Shown here piece after piece: positions 1-10,522 of a stretch of 35,445 nt of DNA. The translations under genes were made by a program, and so were the position numbers. The stretch lies in assembly GCA_027488155.1 (NCBI GenBank), contig JAIYCE010000036.1:1-35445 (forward strand), in the 5' to 3' direction. The notes under the pieces were generated by a model. That model did not search any database, had not been told where the DNA came from, and saw only the letters and a program-made list of their open reading frames with translations. Numbering within the stretch: the first letter of the stretch is position 1; every line of letters begins with the position of its first letter. The DNA comes from Hyphomicrobiales bacterium. GTDB taxonomy: Bacteria > Pseudomonadota > Alphaproteobacteria > Rhizobiales > Beijerinckiaceae.

Positions 1-1247
1 CAGGGCTCGACGTAACCATCCAGGCCCAGATTCTCGACCGGATGTGGGACAATTGCCAGCGTAGCGGGGCCGCTGTTCTGTTGGTGACGCAAGACCTCGG
101 CATCGTCGCCAACTATTGCGACCGCGTGCTGATCATGAAAGATGGCACGCTGGTCGAGGAGGCGACGGCAACGACATTCTTCCGGGCGCCGCAACATGAG
201 TACAGCAAGGCGATCCTGGCGCTGCAGCGCGAAGCGCACGCCAGCGGAGCCGCCAATCGGCAGCAGGACGATAGGGGTGGCCCGCCGCTGCTGCGCATGG
301 AAAACCTGACGAAGCTTTTTCCTGTGCGCGGTTCGACATCGAAAGTGCATGCTGTCGACGGCGTGGACATTGATATCGGATCTGGCGAGTGCGTCGGTCT
401 GGTGGGCGAGTCGGGATCAGGCAAGACAACAGTCGGGCGTTGTGTGCTGCGCCTCCTGCAGCCAACTTCAGGCGCTATCCGCTATCGCGGCGCGGATCTG
501 GCGACGATTTCCGACCATGATTTCCTGCCATATCGGCGGAAGCTGCAGATTGTCTTCCAGGACCCGCTGTCGTCGCTTGATCCACGAATGACGGTGGGGG
601 CAGCGGTGCGGGAACCGCTCAATCTGCATACATCTCTCACGCGCGCCGAGAAGGATGCGCGGGTCAGGGAATTGCTCCGCCTCGTGGGCCTCGACGAAGA
701 CGCTGAAGCCGCGCTGCCGCGTGAACTCAGCGCTGGTCAACAGCAGCGTACGGCGATCGCCCGCGCGCTTGCCTGCGAACCAGAATTCATGGTGCTGGAC
801 GAACCGACTTCAGCCCTGACGCCGGAGACGACCGCCGAGATCGTGAAACTTCTCATCGATTTGTCCGCCCGCCTCGGGCTGGCATATTTGTTCATTTCGC
901 ATGATCTTACGACCATCCGCTACGTCTGCCACCGCGTCGTGGTGATGTATCTCGGCCAGGTCGTGGAAACCGGAACAGTCCAGCAGGTGTTCGAGGATCC
1001 GAAGCACCCGTATTCCGTGGCTCTGTTGGCGTCGCACTTATTCCCAGACACGAACGATCGTCGCGTCGACCGCGCTGTGCGGACCTCTCTGGACGGCGAG
1101 ATCCCGAGCCCGCTGACCGAAAGCCTGCCGAAAGGCTGCTACCTCGCCGGGCGCTGTCCGGTGCAGGAAGCGCGGTGCAGTACCGAGAAGCAGGCGCTTC
1201 GCCAGCTTTCCGACGGACGCTCTGTGCGGTGCTGGAAGGCTGGATGA
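1..1247 (+). CDS. Peptide-type ABC transporter, fused two-domain ATP-binding protein (5' end missing)
   Basis: The reading frame is open to the left edge, so the start lies outside the window. The first codons (GLDVTIQAQIL) are the end of a Walker B/D-loop of a first ATPase domain. A linker follows, then a complete second ATPase domain: Walker A GESGSGKTT near base 405, signature LSAGQQQR (the usual LSGGQ is altered to LSAGQ), Walker B FMVLDEPTSAL and a switch His in FISHDL. The end carries the oligopeptide-type C-terminal domain with HPYSVALL and the Cys-containing GRCP motif. This is the DppD-DppF/GsiA arrangement of ATPases that energise peptide or opine-type importers from the cytoplasmic face of the membrane. 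The permeases and binding protein should lie upstream, outside the window. The substrate cannot be told. Confidence 0.9.
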   Translation, partial: GLDVTIQAQILDRMWDNCQRSGAAVLLVTQDLGIVANYCDRVLIMKDGTLVEEATATTFFRAPQHEYSKAILALQREAHASGAANRQQDDRGGPPLLRMENLTKLFPVRGSTSKVHAVDGVDIDIGSGECVGLVGESGSGKTTVGRCVLRLLQPTSGAIRYRGADLATISDHDFLPYRRKLQIVFQDPLSSLDPRMTVGAAVREPLNLHTSLTRAEKDARVRELLRLVGLDEDAEAALPRELSAGQQQRTAIARALACEPEFMVLDEPTSALTPETTAEIVKLLIDLSARLGLAYLFISHDLTTIRYVCHRVVVMYLGQVVETGTVQQVFEDPKHPYSVALLASHLFPDTNDRRVDRAVRTSLDGEIPSPLTESLPKGCYLAGRCPVQEARCSTEKQALRQLSDGRSVRCWKAG

Positions 1248-1339
1248 TCAGGCTGGCGCCGCAGAAGCCATTGTTGCAGACAAGGAAAACTGCTCCTGGC
1301 GCCGATAGGCGCATTGGGGGCGCTCTTGGGAGGTGAATG

Positions 1340-1453
1340 ATGCAAGTACTGAACATCCTGGTCCACGTCAGCGACGTCTTGGATCGCAGTCGGGCGAGCC
1401 AAAGCAGTCCGCATGCCTCTCTCTCAGGCAATCTGATTTGGTGGAGGCCGTGA
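1340..1453 (+). CDS. Possible small ORF (37 aa) translationally coupled to E1
   Basis: A strong Shine-Dalgarno GGGAGG (1328-1333) sits 6 nt before an ATG at 1340. The 37-codon frame begins MQVLNILVHVSDVLD and ends with a TGA that overlaps the ATG of the following E1 gene (TGATG at 1451-1455). I recognise no family. It could be a leader peptide coupling translation to E1. Alternatively the Shine-Dalgarno belongs to an upstream GTG start (1333) of E1, or the ORF is chance. Only the ribosome-binding site and the stop/start overlap support it. Confidence 0.25.
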   Translation: MQVLNILVHVSDVLDRSRASQSSPHASLSGNLIWWRP

Positions 1454-3468
1454 TGCTTGATCTTCCGGTTATCGAACGCAAGCCGCGCAACGTCCCGCCC
1501 CTTAGCGAAGCGGACCAGAAGCGTCTGCTCCGTCAGATGATGCTGATCAGAAATTTCGAAAACCAGGCGATGGAGCTGTTCCGTCAGGGGCTGATCAAAG
1601 GGTCGGCCCACTCCTCTGTCGGCCAGGAGGCGATTTCGGCCGGCGCTTGCAGCGCGCTTGATCTGCGCGACTTTGTCATGACTCATCATCGAGGTCACGG
1701 CCACTGCATCGCCAAGGGTGCATCGCTGCCGCGGATGATGGCTGAACTAATGGGCCGAGTGGACGGCTACAGCGGCGGCCTTGGCGGGTCCATGCATATT
1801 GCCGATCTCAAGCTCAATATTCTTGGCGCGAACGGCATCGTCGGCGCGGGAATTGGCCTGTCCCTCGGTGCAGCTCTCGCTGCCCAACAATGCGGCGACG
1901 GTGGCATAGGGATCGTCTTCTTCGGAGACGGCGCGGCCAACGAGGGAGTCTTTCATGAGACCGTCAACCTGGCAGCGGTCAAGCGGTTGCCACTGATCCT
2001 GTTCTGCGAAAATAATCTCTATGGTGTCTCGACTCAGATGCGTGCCGTCACGGCAGGCGGATCGATCGCTAACCGAGCGGCCGGCTACGGCATTCCCGGC
2101 GAGAAGATCGACGGCAACGACCTGATCCAGGTCTACGAGATTGTGGCCGAAGCAGCGGCGCGCGCCCGGGCGGGCGAGGGGCCGACCCTGATCGAAGCGA
2201 TGACCTATCGCTGGGGCGACCACTCGATGCGCGCCAAGCTTCCGAACTATCGCGCGAGCGAGGAGGAAGAGGCTTGGCGCGCGCGTGATCCGGTTGCCTT
2301 CTTGGGGCGGCAACTGGGTATGGACGAATCGGCCATGAAACAGATGGCCGATGAGGTCGCAGCAGAGGTCGATGCGGCCGTGGTATATGGCAAGGCAAGC
2401 GTCGAACCGGCGTCCGAGGTTTTGGCGCCTGCAGTCGTGGCGCCCATTCGGCGCGTCGAGCCGCAGCCTGCGCCGGGCGCACGCCTGCTGAGCTATACCG
2501 ATGCCGTCGCTGAGGCAATCAGCCAGGAGATGCAGCGTGATCCCTCGGTCTTCATCATTGGGCAGGATATCGCCCGCATCGGTGGTGTCTTCGGCTCGAC
2601 GCGCGGACTGCTCGAGAAATTCGGCCCGGAGCGGGTGATCGACAGCCCGATTTCGGAACAGGCGATAGCCGGCGCGGCGATCGGGGCGGCGATGATGGGA
2701 CGGCGGGCCATCGCCGAGGTCCAGTTCTTCGATTTCGTCACCCTCATGATGGACATGATTGTCAACCAGGCGGCGAAATACCGCTTCATGCTAGGCGGCA
2801 AGCCATCTCTGCCGGTCGTTATTCGCGGACCACAGGGCAGCGGCGTCCGCCTAGCTGCCCAACACTCGCAATCGCTCGAAGCCTGGTTTGCACATGTGCC
2901 TGGTCTCGTCGTTCTCGCGCCCTCGACGCCATATGACGCCAAGGGCCTGCTGATCGCTGCCATCCGCGATGACAACCCAGTTCTCGTAATCGAGCACAAA
3001 AAGCTCTATTTGGGGCCGGCCACACCGGTGCCGGAAGCACCGTACGAACTGCAGATCGGCCGTGCCGAGATCAAGCGCACGGGCACCGACGTGACGCTGG
3101 TCGCCAGCCTGTCGATGGTCGCGGAAGCCCTGCGCGCCGCGGACCAACTCGCTTCAGAAGGACTTTCTGCCGAAGTGATCGATCTTCGTACGCTTCGGCC
3201 GCTCGACATGGACACGATCCTGGCGAGCGTTCGCAAGACCAACCGCTGCGTCATTGTGCATGAGGCATGGCGCACAGGCGGTCTTGGCGGCGAAATCGCC
3301 GCCGAGATCAGCGAGAAGGCGTTCGATTCCCTCGACGCCCCTGTCATGCGTCTCGGCGCAGTTGATGTGCCGACTCCTTACAATGATCGGCTAGAGCGAG
3401 CCGTCGTGCCAGACGCCAAAGCCATTGCCGACGCCGCGCGCACCGTAGCCTTTGGAACTAGGAATTGA
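1453..3468 (+). CDS. 2-oxoacid dehydrogenase E1, alpha and beta subunits fused
   Basis: Thiamine-diphosphate enzyme that decarboxylates a 2-oxoacid (pyruvate, acetoin or branched-chain type) and passes the acyl group to the E2 lipoyl arm. The chosen start gives 671 aa and has GGTGGAG a few bases upstream; an in-frame GTG at 1333 would add 40 residues with no resemblance to the family. The N-terminal half is E1-alpha, with HHRGHGH near residue 80 and the ThDP motif GDG...ENN at about 158-188. The C-terminal half from about residue 345 is E1-beta (SYTDAVAEAI, then PISEQAIAGAAIG, and a transketolase C-terminal domain). The two subunits are usually separate; here a short Ala/Pro-rich linker joins them. 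The E2 gene starts 4 bases after its stop. Which 2-oxoacid is used cannot be decided from sequence. Confidence 0.9.
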   Translation: MLDLPVIERKPRNVPPLSEADQKRLLRQMMLIRNFENQAMELFRQGLIKGSAHSSVGQEAISAGACSALDLRDFVMTHHRGHGHCIAKGASLPRMMAELMGRVDGYSGGLGGSMHIADLKLNILGANGIVGAGIGLSLGAALAAQQCGDGGIGIVFFGDGAANEGVFHETVNLAAVKRLPLILFCENNLYGVSTQMRAVTAGGSIANRAAGYGIPGEKIDGNDLIQVYEIVAEAAARARAGEGPTLIEAMTYRWGDHSMRAKLPNYRASEEEEAWRARDPVAFLGRQLGMDESAMKQMADEVAAEVDAAVVYGKASVEPASEVLAPAVVAPIRRVEPQPAPGARLLSYTDAVAEAISQEMQRDPSVFIIGQDIARIGGVFGSTRGLLEKFGPERVIDSPISEQAIAGAAIGAAMMGRRAIAEVQFFDFVTLMMDMIVNQAAKYRFMLGGKPSLPVVIRGPQGSGVRLAAQHSQSLEAWFAHVPGLVVLAPSTPYDAKGLLIAAIRDDNPVLVIEHKKLYLGPATPVPEAPYELQIGRAEIKRTGTDVTLVASLSMVAEALRAADQLASEGLSAEVIDLRTLRPLDMDTILASVRKTNRCVIVHEAWRTGGLGGEIAAEISEKAFDSLDAPVMRLGAVDVPTPYNDRLERAVVPDAKAIADAARTVAFGTRN

Positions 3469-3472
3469 GCCC

Positions 3473-4693
3473 ATGCCGACACCATTGCTGATGCCGGCGC
3501 TCTCGCCGGACATGACCGAAGGCACACTTGCACGTTGGATCAAGAAAGAGGGCGACGCCTTCAAGGCCGGCGACGTCATCGCTGAAATAGAGACCGACAA
3601 GGCCACGCTGGAATTCGAGGCCGTAGACAACGGAATTCTCGGAAAAATCCTGGTTCACGGTGGCACCAGCGGCGTCGCGATCAACACGCCGATAGCATTC
3701 CTGCTGGCAGAGGACGAGAGCGCTTCCTCAGTGGCTTTGGAGGCCGCGCCAGCGTCTACGCCGCCTCCGGCGCCTCCCGTTACTCTGGCGTTGCCCCATG
3801 ACTCCGGCCGCATCGTCGCTAGCCCGCTTGCCCGGCGGATGGCGGAGCAGGCCGGTCTCGACCTGAGACGAATTGCAGGCAGCGGCCCGAACGGTCGGAT
3901 CGTGCGCACTGACGTCGAGGCAGCGATGCGGGCTTCTAGCGTTGCATCGCAGGCGCCCGTTGTCGAGGCTCTGCCTCCAATCACCACAATTCCGGTCGAT
4001 CTTCCCCCAGCGGGCAATTTCGAGCTTGTGCCGCACACCACTATGCGCCGTGTGATTGCGCGTCGGTTGACTGAAGCCAAGCAGACCATCCCGCACTTCT
4101 ACTTGACGGTGGATATCGCGATCGATGCGCTGCTGAAAATTCGGGCCGAACTCAACGCGGGCAACTCCCTCAAGCTGTCGGTCAACGACTGGGTAATCCG
4201 CGCCTCGGCCCTGGCGCTGCGGAAGTCGCCGGCAGTGAACGCGCAGTGGAGCGACGAGGGTGTTCGACTGTTCCGCAACGTCGACGTCTCGGTCGCGGTG
4301 GCAACGCCCGGCGGCCTATTCACGCCGATCATCCGCAACGCCGACCAGAAGGGCTTGGCCGTCATCTCGAAGGAGATGAAGGAACTTGCTTCACGCGCGC
4401 GCGAGAACCAGCTGAAGCCCGAGGAATACCAGGGCGGGACGTTTTCAATCTCGAGCCTCGGGATGTTCGGCATCCGAGAGTTCGCGGCAGTGATCAATCC
4501 GCCGCAAGGCGCCATCCTGGCTGTCGGCGCCGGCGACAAGCGCCCGATCGTGAAGGACGATGCGCTGGCCATCGCCACGATGATGACCGCAACGCTGTCC
4601 GTGGACCATCGGGTGATTGACGGATCGGTGAGCGCGGAATTCCTGGGTAACCTGAAGGGACTCCTCGAAAGCCCGCTGACGATGTTGCTGTAG
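3473..4693 (+). CDS. 2-oxoacid dehydrogenase E2, dihydrolipoamide acyltransferase
   Basis: E2 core of the same complex, moving the acyl group from E1 to coenzyme A. The ATG at 3473 is chosen because AGGA lies about 10 nt upstream and the protein then begins directly with the lipoyl domain; a TTG at 3452 is the alternative. The product is 406 aa. The lipoyl domain covers about 1-78, with the lipoylated lysine expected at K43 in ETDKAT. A Pro/Ala linker follows, then a peripheral-subunit-binding domain at about 116-152 (ASPLARRMAEQAG, GSGPNGRIV). The acyltransferase domain ends with the catalytic DHRVIDG (His379, Asp383). No E3 (lipoamide dehydrogenase) follows, so the complex must borrow one encoded elsewhere. 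Confidence 0.92.
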   Translation: MPTPLLMPALSPDMTEGTLARWIKKEGDAFKAGDVIAEIETDKATLEFEAVDNGILGKILVHGGTSGVAINTPIAFLLAEDESASSVALEAAPASTPPPAPPVTLALPHDSGRIVASPLARRMAEQAGLDLRRIAGSGPNGRIVRTDVEAAMRASSVASQAPVVEALPPITTIPVDLPPAGNFELVPHTTMRRVIARRLTEAKQTIPHFYLTVDIAIDALLKIRAELNAGNSLKLSVNDWVIRASALALRKSPAVNAQWSDEGVRLFRNVDVSVAVATPGGLFTPIIRNADQKGLAVISKEMKELASRARENQLKPEEYQGGTFSISSLGMFGIREFAAVINPPQGAILAVGAGDKRPIVKDDALAIATMMTATLSVDHRVIDGSVSAEFLGNLKGLLESPLTMLL

Positions 4694-5182
4694 CAGACGA
4701 CCGGGAGGAGGGGGCCCGACGGGCTACCCCGACCGGTGGAGGGCTGCGCGCGCCGAAAGCGACGCTCGATATCGCGTCCACATCATGGCATCGATCGTAA
4801 GCTGATCGAGCACACTTCGCCCCTACTTGGAAATTGCCGAGGCCTACAGTCGGCGTCCGGCCTAAGTGCAGAGTAGTCGTCGTTATTGCTGCTGGATCCT
4901 GTTCAGCTTGGAAGTTGGGTTCCATCCTTTTCTGGCGATATTCGGCTGGACTTCGGGAGGGAACGGAGCGTTTGTTGTGGTGCGCCCGGCGGCGACGGCG
5001 CTCGGAGGATTGCAGGGCGACCGTCGCGTAGGCTGGGCCGATTGCTCTCTTGGCTCTGGCTGTTGTTGCGGAAGCGTGCGGCCAGCGGCGCACGCCAATC
5101 TCGTCCCCGCGCGCCTGAGGGCGCGAGCGGGGTCGTGTCAGTGACGGGGGTGTTCTCCGTCAGCGACATGATGGAGACGACG
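4694..5182. other. Intergenic region between the E2 gene and the recombination module
   Basis: About 490 bp in which I find no credible gene. A long frame on the plus strand runs in from 4886 toward the DUF3489-like gene, but its first 90 or so residues are Arg/Ser/Gly-rich and look like read-through of GC-rich DNA. No clear rho-independent terminator follows the E2 stop codon. The last 80 bases contain two strong inverted repeats, listed separately. Confidence 0.5.
5105..5162 (+). promoter_or_regulatory. Two-hairpin leader ahead of the recombination module
   Basis: Hairpin 1 pairs CCCCGC (5105-5110) plus GCGCC (5111-5115) with GGCGC (5120-5124) plus GCGGGG (5127-5132), leaving a 4-nt loop and a 2-nt bulge. 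Hairpin 2 pairs TGACGG (5142-5147) with CCGTCA (5157-5162) across a 9-nt loop. They lie 20-80 nt before the likely start codon at 5183 and neither is followed by a T-run. They may be RNA structures controlling translation, or DNA-binding palindromes; function is unknown. Confidence 0.4.
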
Positions 5183-6088
5183 ATGGGCAGGTCACTAAAG
5201 ACTGCAAAACCTGAAGCGCGGGGCAAAGGACCAGCAACAGACCGCATTGGCGGCCCAGAGCACGGCAAGGCCGCGACCTTGGAATCCGGTGCGACCGTGA
5301 TTGCGCAATCTGTCGCGAGAGCGGCGTCTGGCCGCGACCGGCGCGGCGCGCGCAGTGCGGAGCAATCGGCCGACAATCCGAGCGGGATTGACAATACCCG
5401 GGCAGGCGCAGCGTCGCAATCCGGGCTCAACGTCCGCGCTCCGAAGCGTTCTGCGCTGATCGCGCTGCTGTCGCGGCGAGATGGCGCGAGTATCGCGGAG
5501 ATCGTCGAGGCGCTGGGCTGGCTGCCGCACACCGCGCGGGCGGCGCTGAGCAGCTTGAGGAAGAACGGACGGGCTATGGAGCGGATCGTTGGGGCGAAAG
5601 CGCGATCCGTGCGACACCGGATCGAGGGAGCCCTTGCCGGTCCGGGGGCAATGGACGGAGCAACCACAATCGAGGGGCCAGCGCCAGGCGCAGGAGCCGC
5701 CGCAGCTTCAGCCGCCGCGGCTTCATCGGCAGTGGGACTGTCCAGGTCTCGACGCGCTTCTGGGTACAAGACATCCGTCCAATCGGCGCTCGGGACTGCC
5801 GGCAGGTCAACATCAGGATCAGCTTCCAGTCCTGATCGTGGCTCGGATCCAGAGCCACCCATCCGGTCCGCCCCAAAGTCGGTTCCCCAGGGCATCGGCA
5901 GACCAGCATCGAAGTCAGTCGCTCAGCAGGCTGCCCATCTATCAGAAAATTCAGCCCGACGGCCGTCATCCCGGCCCGTTCTGAAGTCAAACAATGACCA
6001 CACTGCCTTGCACACCGGCGTGTCTGCCCCTGTAAAGCCGGCCGCGCCTTCCCCGAGGGTGAAGGCCATACGGAGTGGCGCGCGCTGA
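5183..6088 (+). CDS. DUF3489-like protein of a recombinase module
   Basis: Start chosen at the ATG at 5183 because GGAG (5173-5176) sits 6 nt upstream; in-frame ATGs at 5168 and 5171 are alternatives. The product is about 301 aa. The recognisable part is a single helix-turn-helix-like domain at about 85-145 (APKRSALIALLSRRDGAS, EALGWLPHTARAALSSLRKN), matching the DUF3489 pattern of small proteins found beside rhizobial serine recombinases. Everything before and after it is Ala/Ser/Arg/Gly-rich low-complexity sequence, so the protein is longer than the compact family members I know. Its TGA overlaps the ATG of the next gene, so the two are probably translated in a coupled way. The molecular role is unknown; DNA binding is an inference from the fold-like pattern. 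Confidence 0.7.
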   Translation: MGRSLKTAKPEARGKGPATDRIGGPEHGKAATLESGATVIAQSVARAASGRDRRGARSAEQSADNPSGIDNTRAGAASQSGLNVRAPKRSALIALLSRRDGASIAEIVEALGWLPHTARAALSSLRKNGRAMERIVGAKARSVRHRIEGALAGPGAMDGATTIEGPAPGAGAAAASAAAASSAVGLSRSRRASGYKTSVQSALGTAGRSTSGSASSPDRGSDPEPPIRSAPKSVPQGIGRPASKSVAQQAAHLSENSARRPSSRPVLKSNNDHTALHTGVSAPVKPAAPSPRVKAIRSGAR

Positions 6089-6804
6089 TGGTCGGGCGGG
6101 CGAGGATCAAGATCGAGGACGCTGCCATGGAGATCGCCAGCCTCGACGCCTGCGACGGCGCGTCGCTCGCAGCACGCTGGCGGCGGCTGACCGGCCGTCC
6201 GCCAGGGCCGGGGCTTCGGGGCGAGCTTCTGCGCTGGGCGATCAGCGTGAGGCTTCAGGAGCAGGCGGCGGGCGGGTTCTCGCCCGCCTTGCAGCGCCGT
6301 CTTGCGCTGTTGGCGCGAGCTCATGCGCGGGAGATCAGGGACGCCGCTGCCGGCGGAGACGTTGCCATCGGCAAGGGCGGCCGGGGCAGCAATGGCAAAG
6401 TGGGCGATGGACGCGGCGACGCATCTGGTCCATTGCGCGCTCCGCGCCGGATCAAGCCCGGCTCCCGTCTGATCAGGGAGTGGAGGGGCGTCACGCACGA
6501 GGTGGTCGTGGTTCCCGAAGGCTACCTCTGGAACGGAACGACCCATGCCTCGCTCTCGGCCATCGCGCTCGCGATTACCGGCACGAGCTGGAACGGCTGG
6601 CGCTTCTTCGGCGTCGAGCGGGCGGGAGCCAAGATCGAACGCAAGACCGAATGGTCGAGGCAAGCCGAACCTCGGACGCAGCGATCCAGATCGACAGACC
6701 TGGACAGCGGCCGTCGCCATCAGGCCGATCCAATGCCGCCCATACCGGCTGGCGGACCAGACGCGCCGTCTCCAGCAGCGGAGAACCCTCATGGCGCGCG
6801 GTGA
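6088..6804 (+). CDS. DUF2924-like protein of a recombinase module
   Basis: The ATG at 6088 overlaps the upstream stop; an in-frame ATG at 6127 with GAGGAC 6 nt upstream fits the family start (MEIASLDACDGASLAARW) and may be the true one. The N-terminal helical part (LAARWRRLTGRPPG, RGELLRWAISVRLQEQAAGG, LQRRLALLARA) and the later segment RRIKPGSRLIREWRGVTHEV, VPEGYLWNGTTHASLSAIA, ITGTSWNGWRFFGV are characteristic of DUF2924, which accompanies serine recombinases in alphaproteobacteria. A Gly/Asp-rich insert separates the two parts, and a charged tail of about 45 residues follows. Function is unknown; the constant link with recombinases suggests an accessory role in recombination. Confidence 0.78.
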   Translation: MVGRARIKIEDAAMEIASLDACDGASLAARWRRLTGRPPGPGLRGELLRWAISVRLQEQAAGGFSPALQRRLALLARAHAREIRDAAAGGDVAIGKGGRGSNGKVGDGRGDASGPLRAPRRIKPGSRLIREWRGVTHEVVVVPEGYLWNGTTHASLSAIALAITGTSWNGWRFFGVERAGAKIERKTEWSRQAEPRTQRSRSTDLDSGRRHQADPMPPIPAGGPDAPSPAAENPHGAR

Positions 6805-6887
6805 AGCTCAGTCCCATGGGAAGGCCCCATCGCTCATGACGGCGTCTGGAGCGGCTTGCCGGTTGTCGCTGATCGTGGAGGCGCTCC

Positions 6888-9047
<2,160 letters not shown>

Positions 9048-9724
9048 GGTCAGGGCAAACCGATAGAGGCGGGCGTGCAGCCATAGCCAATGCTCGCCGT
9101 CGCGTCGCGCCACTGCAGCGCGCAACAACCGACGATTTGTCATGCGGGATTGAAAGGGCTGGCCCAGCAAGGGCGACGCCAGTTCGTGGCAAAAAGGGCT
9201 TGAGCAAGACAGCAAGCATATGCACCTTCAAACGTGGCGTCGCCAAGCCCATGTCCAGCGCCGATCGCCACCGAGGCCAAACAGACCGCAGCAGCGAGAT
9301 CTGCGACCTCAGCAAGTGAGGGAATTCGACCGCGCCGCTTCGGTGATGGGCGCCGCCGGGCTGACAACAAATCCAGAGCCGCCAGCGCCGCCCCCTCGTA
9401 CCTCAACAGGCCGCCTTTTTGCGCCGCCGCCAAATCCGCGTCCGAGGCCGCCCGCCTCCATAGCCATGGAGACGCCAAGCAATACCGCCACCGCGCCCCG
9501 CAAGCGAACCGCGCTCTCCAAGGTGCGAACCGCGTCTGGCCGCGCCTCTGGACTACAAAGTCGGAAACCGGAAATCCGCAGCCCAGACGCGGCCGTGAAG
9601 TCCCCTGACCACGCGCCCAATCCGCCTGCCGACAGACCGCGCCGTCCCGCACGCCCCGCGCAAGCCATTGAATTCCCCGTCGATGCCGACAAGGAATTTA
9701 ATGATAGACGAGGAATTTAAGTAG
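9048..9724. other. Gene-poor stretch between recombinase and tRNA-Val
   Basis: About 680 bp, very rich in GC except for the last 60 bp. Several overlapping open frames exist on both strands (for example plus 9220-9720 and minus 9140-9652), but none shows a recognisable domain. Their compositions (Pro/Arg/Ala) are what GC-rich non-coding or decayed DNA gives. The minus-strand frame has a short hydrophobic stretch (SLAEVADLAAAVCLASVAIG) that I could not assign. The last 30 bases are AT-rich and carry a direct repeat. Confidence 0.45.
9692..9720. repeat. 10-bp direct repeat next to the tRNA 3' end
   Basis: AGGAATTTAA occurs at 9692-9701 and again at 9711-9720, centre to centre 19 bp apart. It lies in an AT-rich patch immediately before the encoded CCA end of tRNA-Val. 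It could be an arm or binding site for the nearby recombinase, or chance in an AT-rich patch. Confidence 0.35.
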
Positions 9725-9799
<75 letters not shown>

Positions 9800-9841
9800 G
9801 CCTGTAGAACCAGTGCGGTTCGGGATGGCCGGTTCTTTAGC

Positions 9842-9865
9842 CGCTTGCCCGGCGTCTGGCAAGCG
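9842..9865 (-). terminator. Perfect hairpin between cpdR and tRNA-Val, possible weak terminator
   Basis: CGCTTGCC (9842-9849) pairs perfectly with GGCAAGCG (9858-9865) across an 8-nt loop, 55 bp after the cpdR stop. There is no long T-run on the minus strand, so termination there would be weak. It may instead be a processing or stability element. Confidence 0.3.
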
Positions 9866-9919
9866 TTTCGCGGCGTTATGAATGGGGCAGGGTAGATCTC
9901 GTGCCTGAGCCTTAAGTCT

Positions 9920-10303
9920 TCAGGCAGCGATCAGCATCTTCTGAACTTCAGAAACAAGATCGCGCAAATGGAAGGGCTTGGACAGGATCTTGGCATCCTT
10001 GGGTGCCTGCGAATCCGGGTTCAGCGCCACGGCGGCAAAGCCGGTGATAAACATCACCTTGATATCGGGGTCGAGTTCGGTCGCGCGCCGGGCGAGCTCG
10101 ATACCGTCCATTTCTGGCATCACGATATCGGTCAGCAGCAATTCGAACGGTTCTTCGCGGAGCCTGTTATAGGCCGAAAGACCATTGTCATAGGATGCGA
10201 CCTCGAAACCCGCATTCTCGAGCGCCTTCACAAGGAAGCGCCGCATGTCATTGTCGTCTTCAGCCAGAAGGATACGCTGGAGGGAACCGTCTTCAGAAAT
10301 CAT
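9920..10303 (-). CDS. cpdR: CpdR-type single-domain response regulator
   Basis: A 127-aa stand-alone receiver domain with no output domain. The acidic pocket is in LLAEDDNDMRRFLVKALE, the phosphoacceptor is Asp59 in LLLTDIVMPEMDG, and the conserved Thr and Lys are in MFITGFAAVAL and SKPFHLRDL. The length and the string GFAAVALNPDSQAPKDAK are typical of rhizobial CpdR1. In Caulobacter and rhizobia, unphosphorylated CpdR primes the ClpXP protease for cell-cycle substrates including CtrA, and the CckA-ChpT relay phosphorylates and inactivates it. The gene lies between tRNA-Val and the divergently oriented N-formylglutamate amidohydrolase gene, an order I associate with Hyphomicrobiales. Confidence 0.93.
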   Translation of the reverse strand: MISEDGSLQRILLAEDDNDMRRFLVKALENAGFEVASYDNGLSAYNRLREEPFELLLTDIVMPEMDGIELARRATELDPDIKVMFITGFAAVALNPDSQAPKDAKILSKPFHLRDLVSEVQKMLIAA

Positions 10304-10522
10304 ATGCTCAACCCCGTCTTGGCCCCATCAAGCGCGAAGCGGGTAAACAACAGGTGAATAAAGGCCAGTTTCTGGCCATAAAGGTTAAGGGTCTTCTGCC
10401 ACACAACTGGCCCGAAAGGTGCAGATACGTGCCCGGAGCCGCTGCGGTGGCAAGGGCAAGGCATGGACGCGTCCTTTGATTCTGGGTCATACTGGTCATT
10501 GTCGCGCAGGAGAGCGGAAGTG

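Noticed and set aside
5592..6060. Possible frameshift or decay in the tail of the DUF3489-like gene
   Set aside because: No alternative frame shows a recognisable domain here, and the frame runs cleanly into an overlapping start of the next gene.
4903..6128. Long minus-strand frames opposite the DUF3489-like gene
   Set aside because: The sense frame contains a recognisable domain and coupled start/stop; the antisense frames are Pro/Ala/Ser-rich and show nothing.
9140..9720. Overlapping open frames on both strands before tRNA-Val
   Set aside because: No motif, start-site support or plausible composition; GC-rich DNA gives such frames by chance. I kept the region as unannotated.
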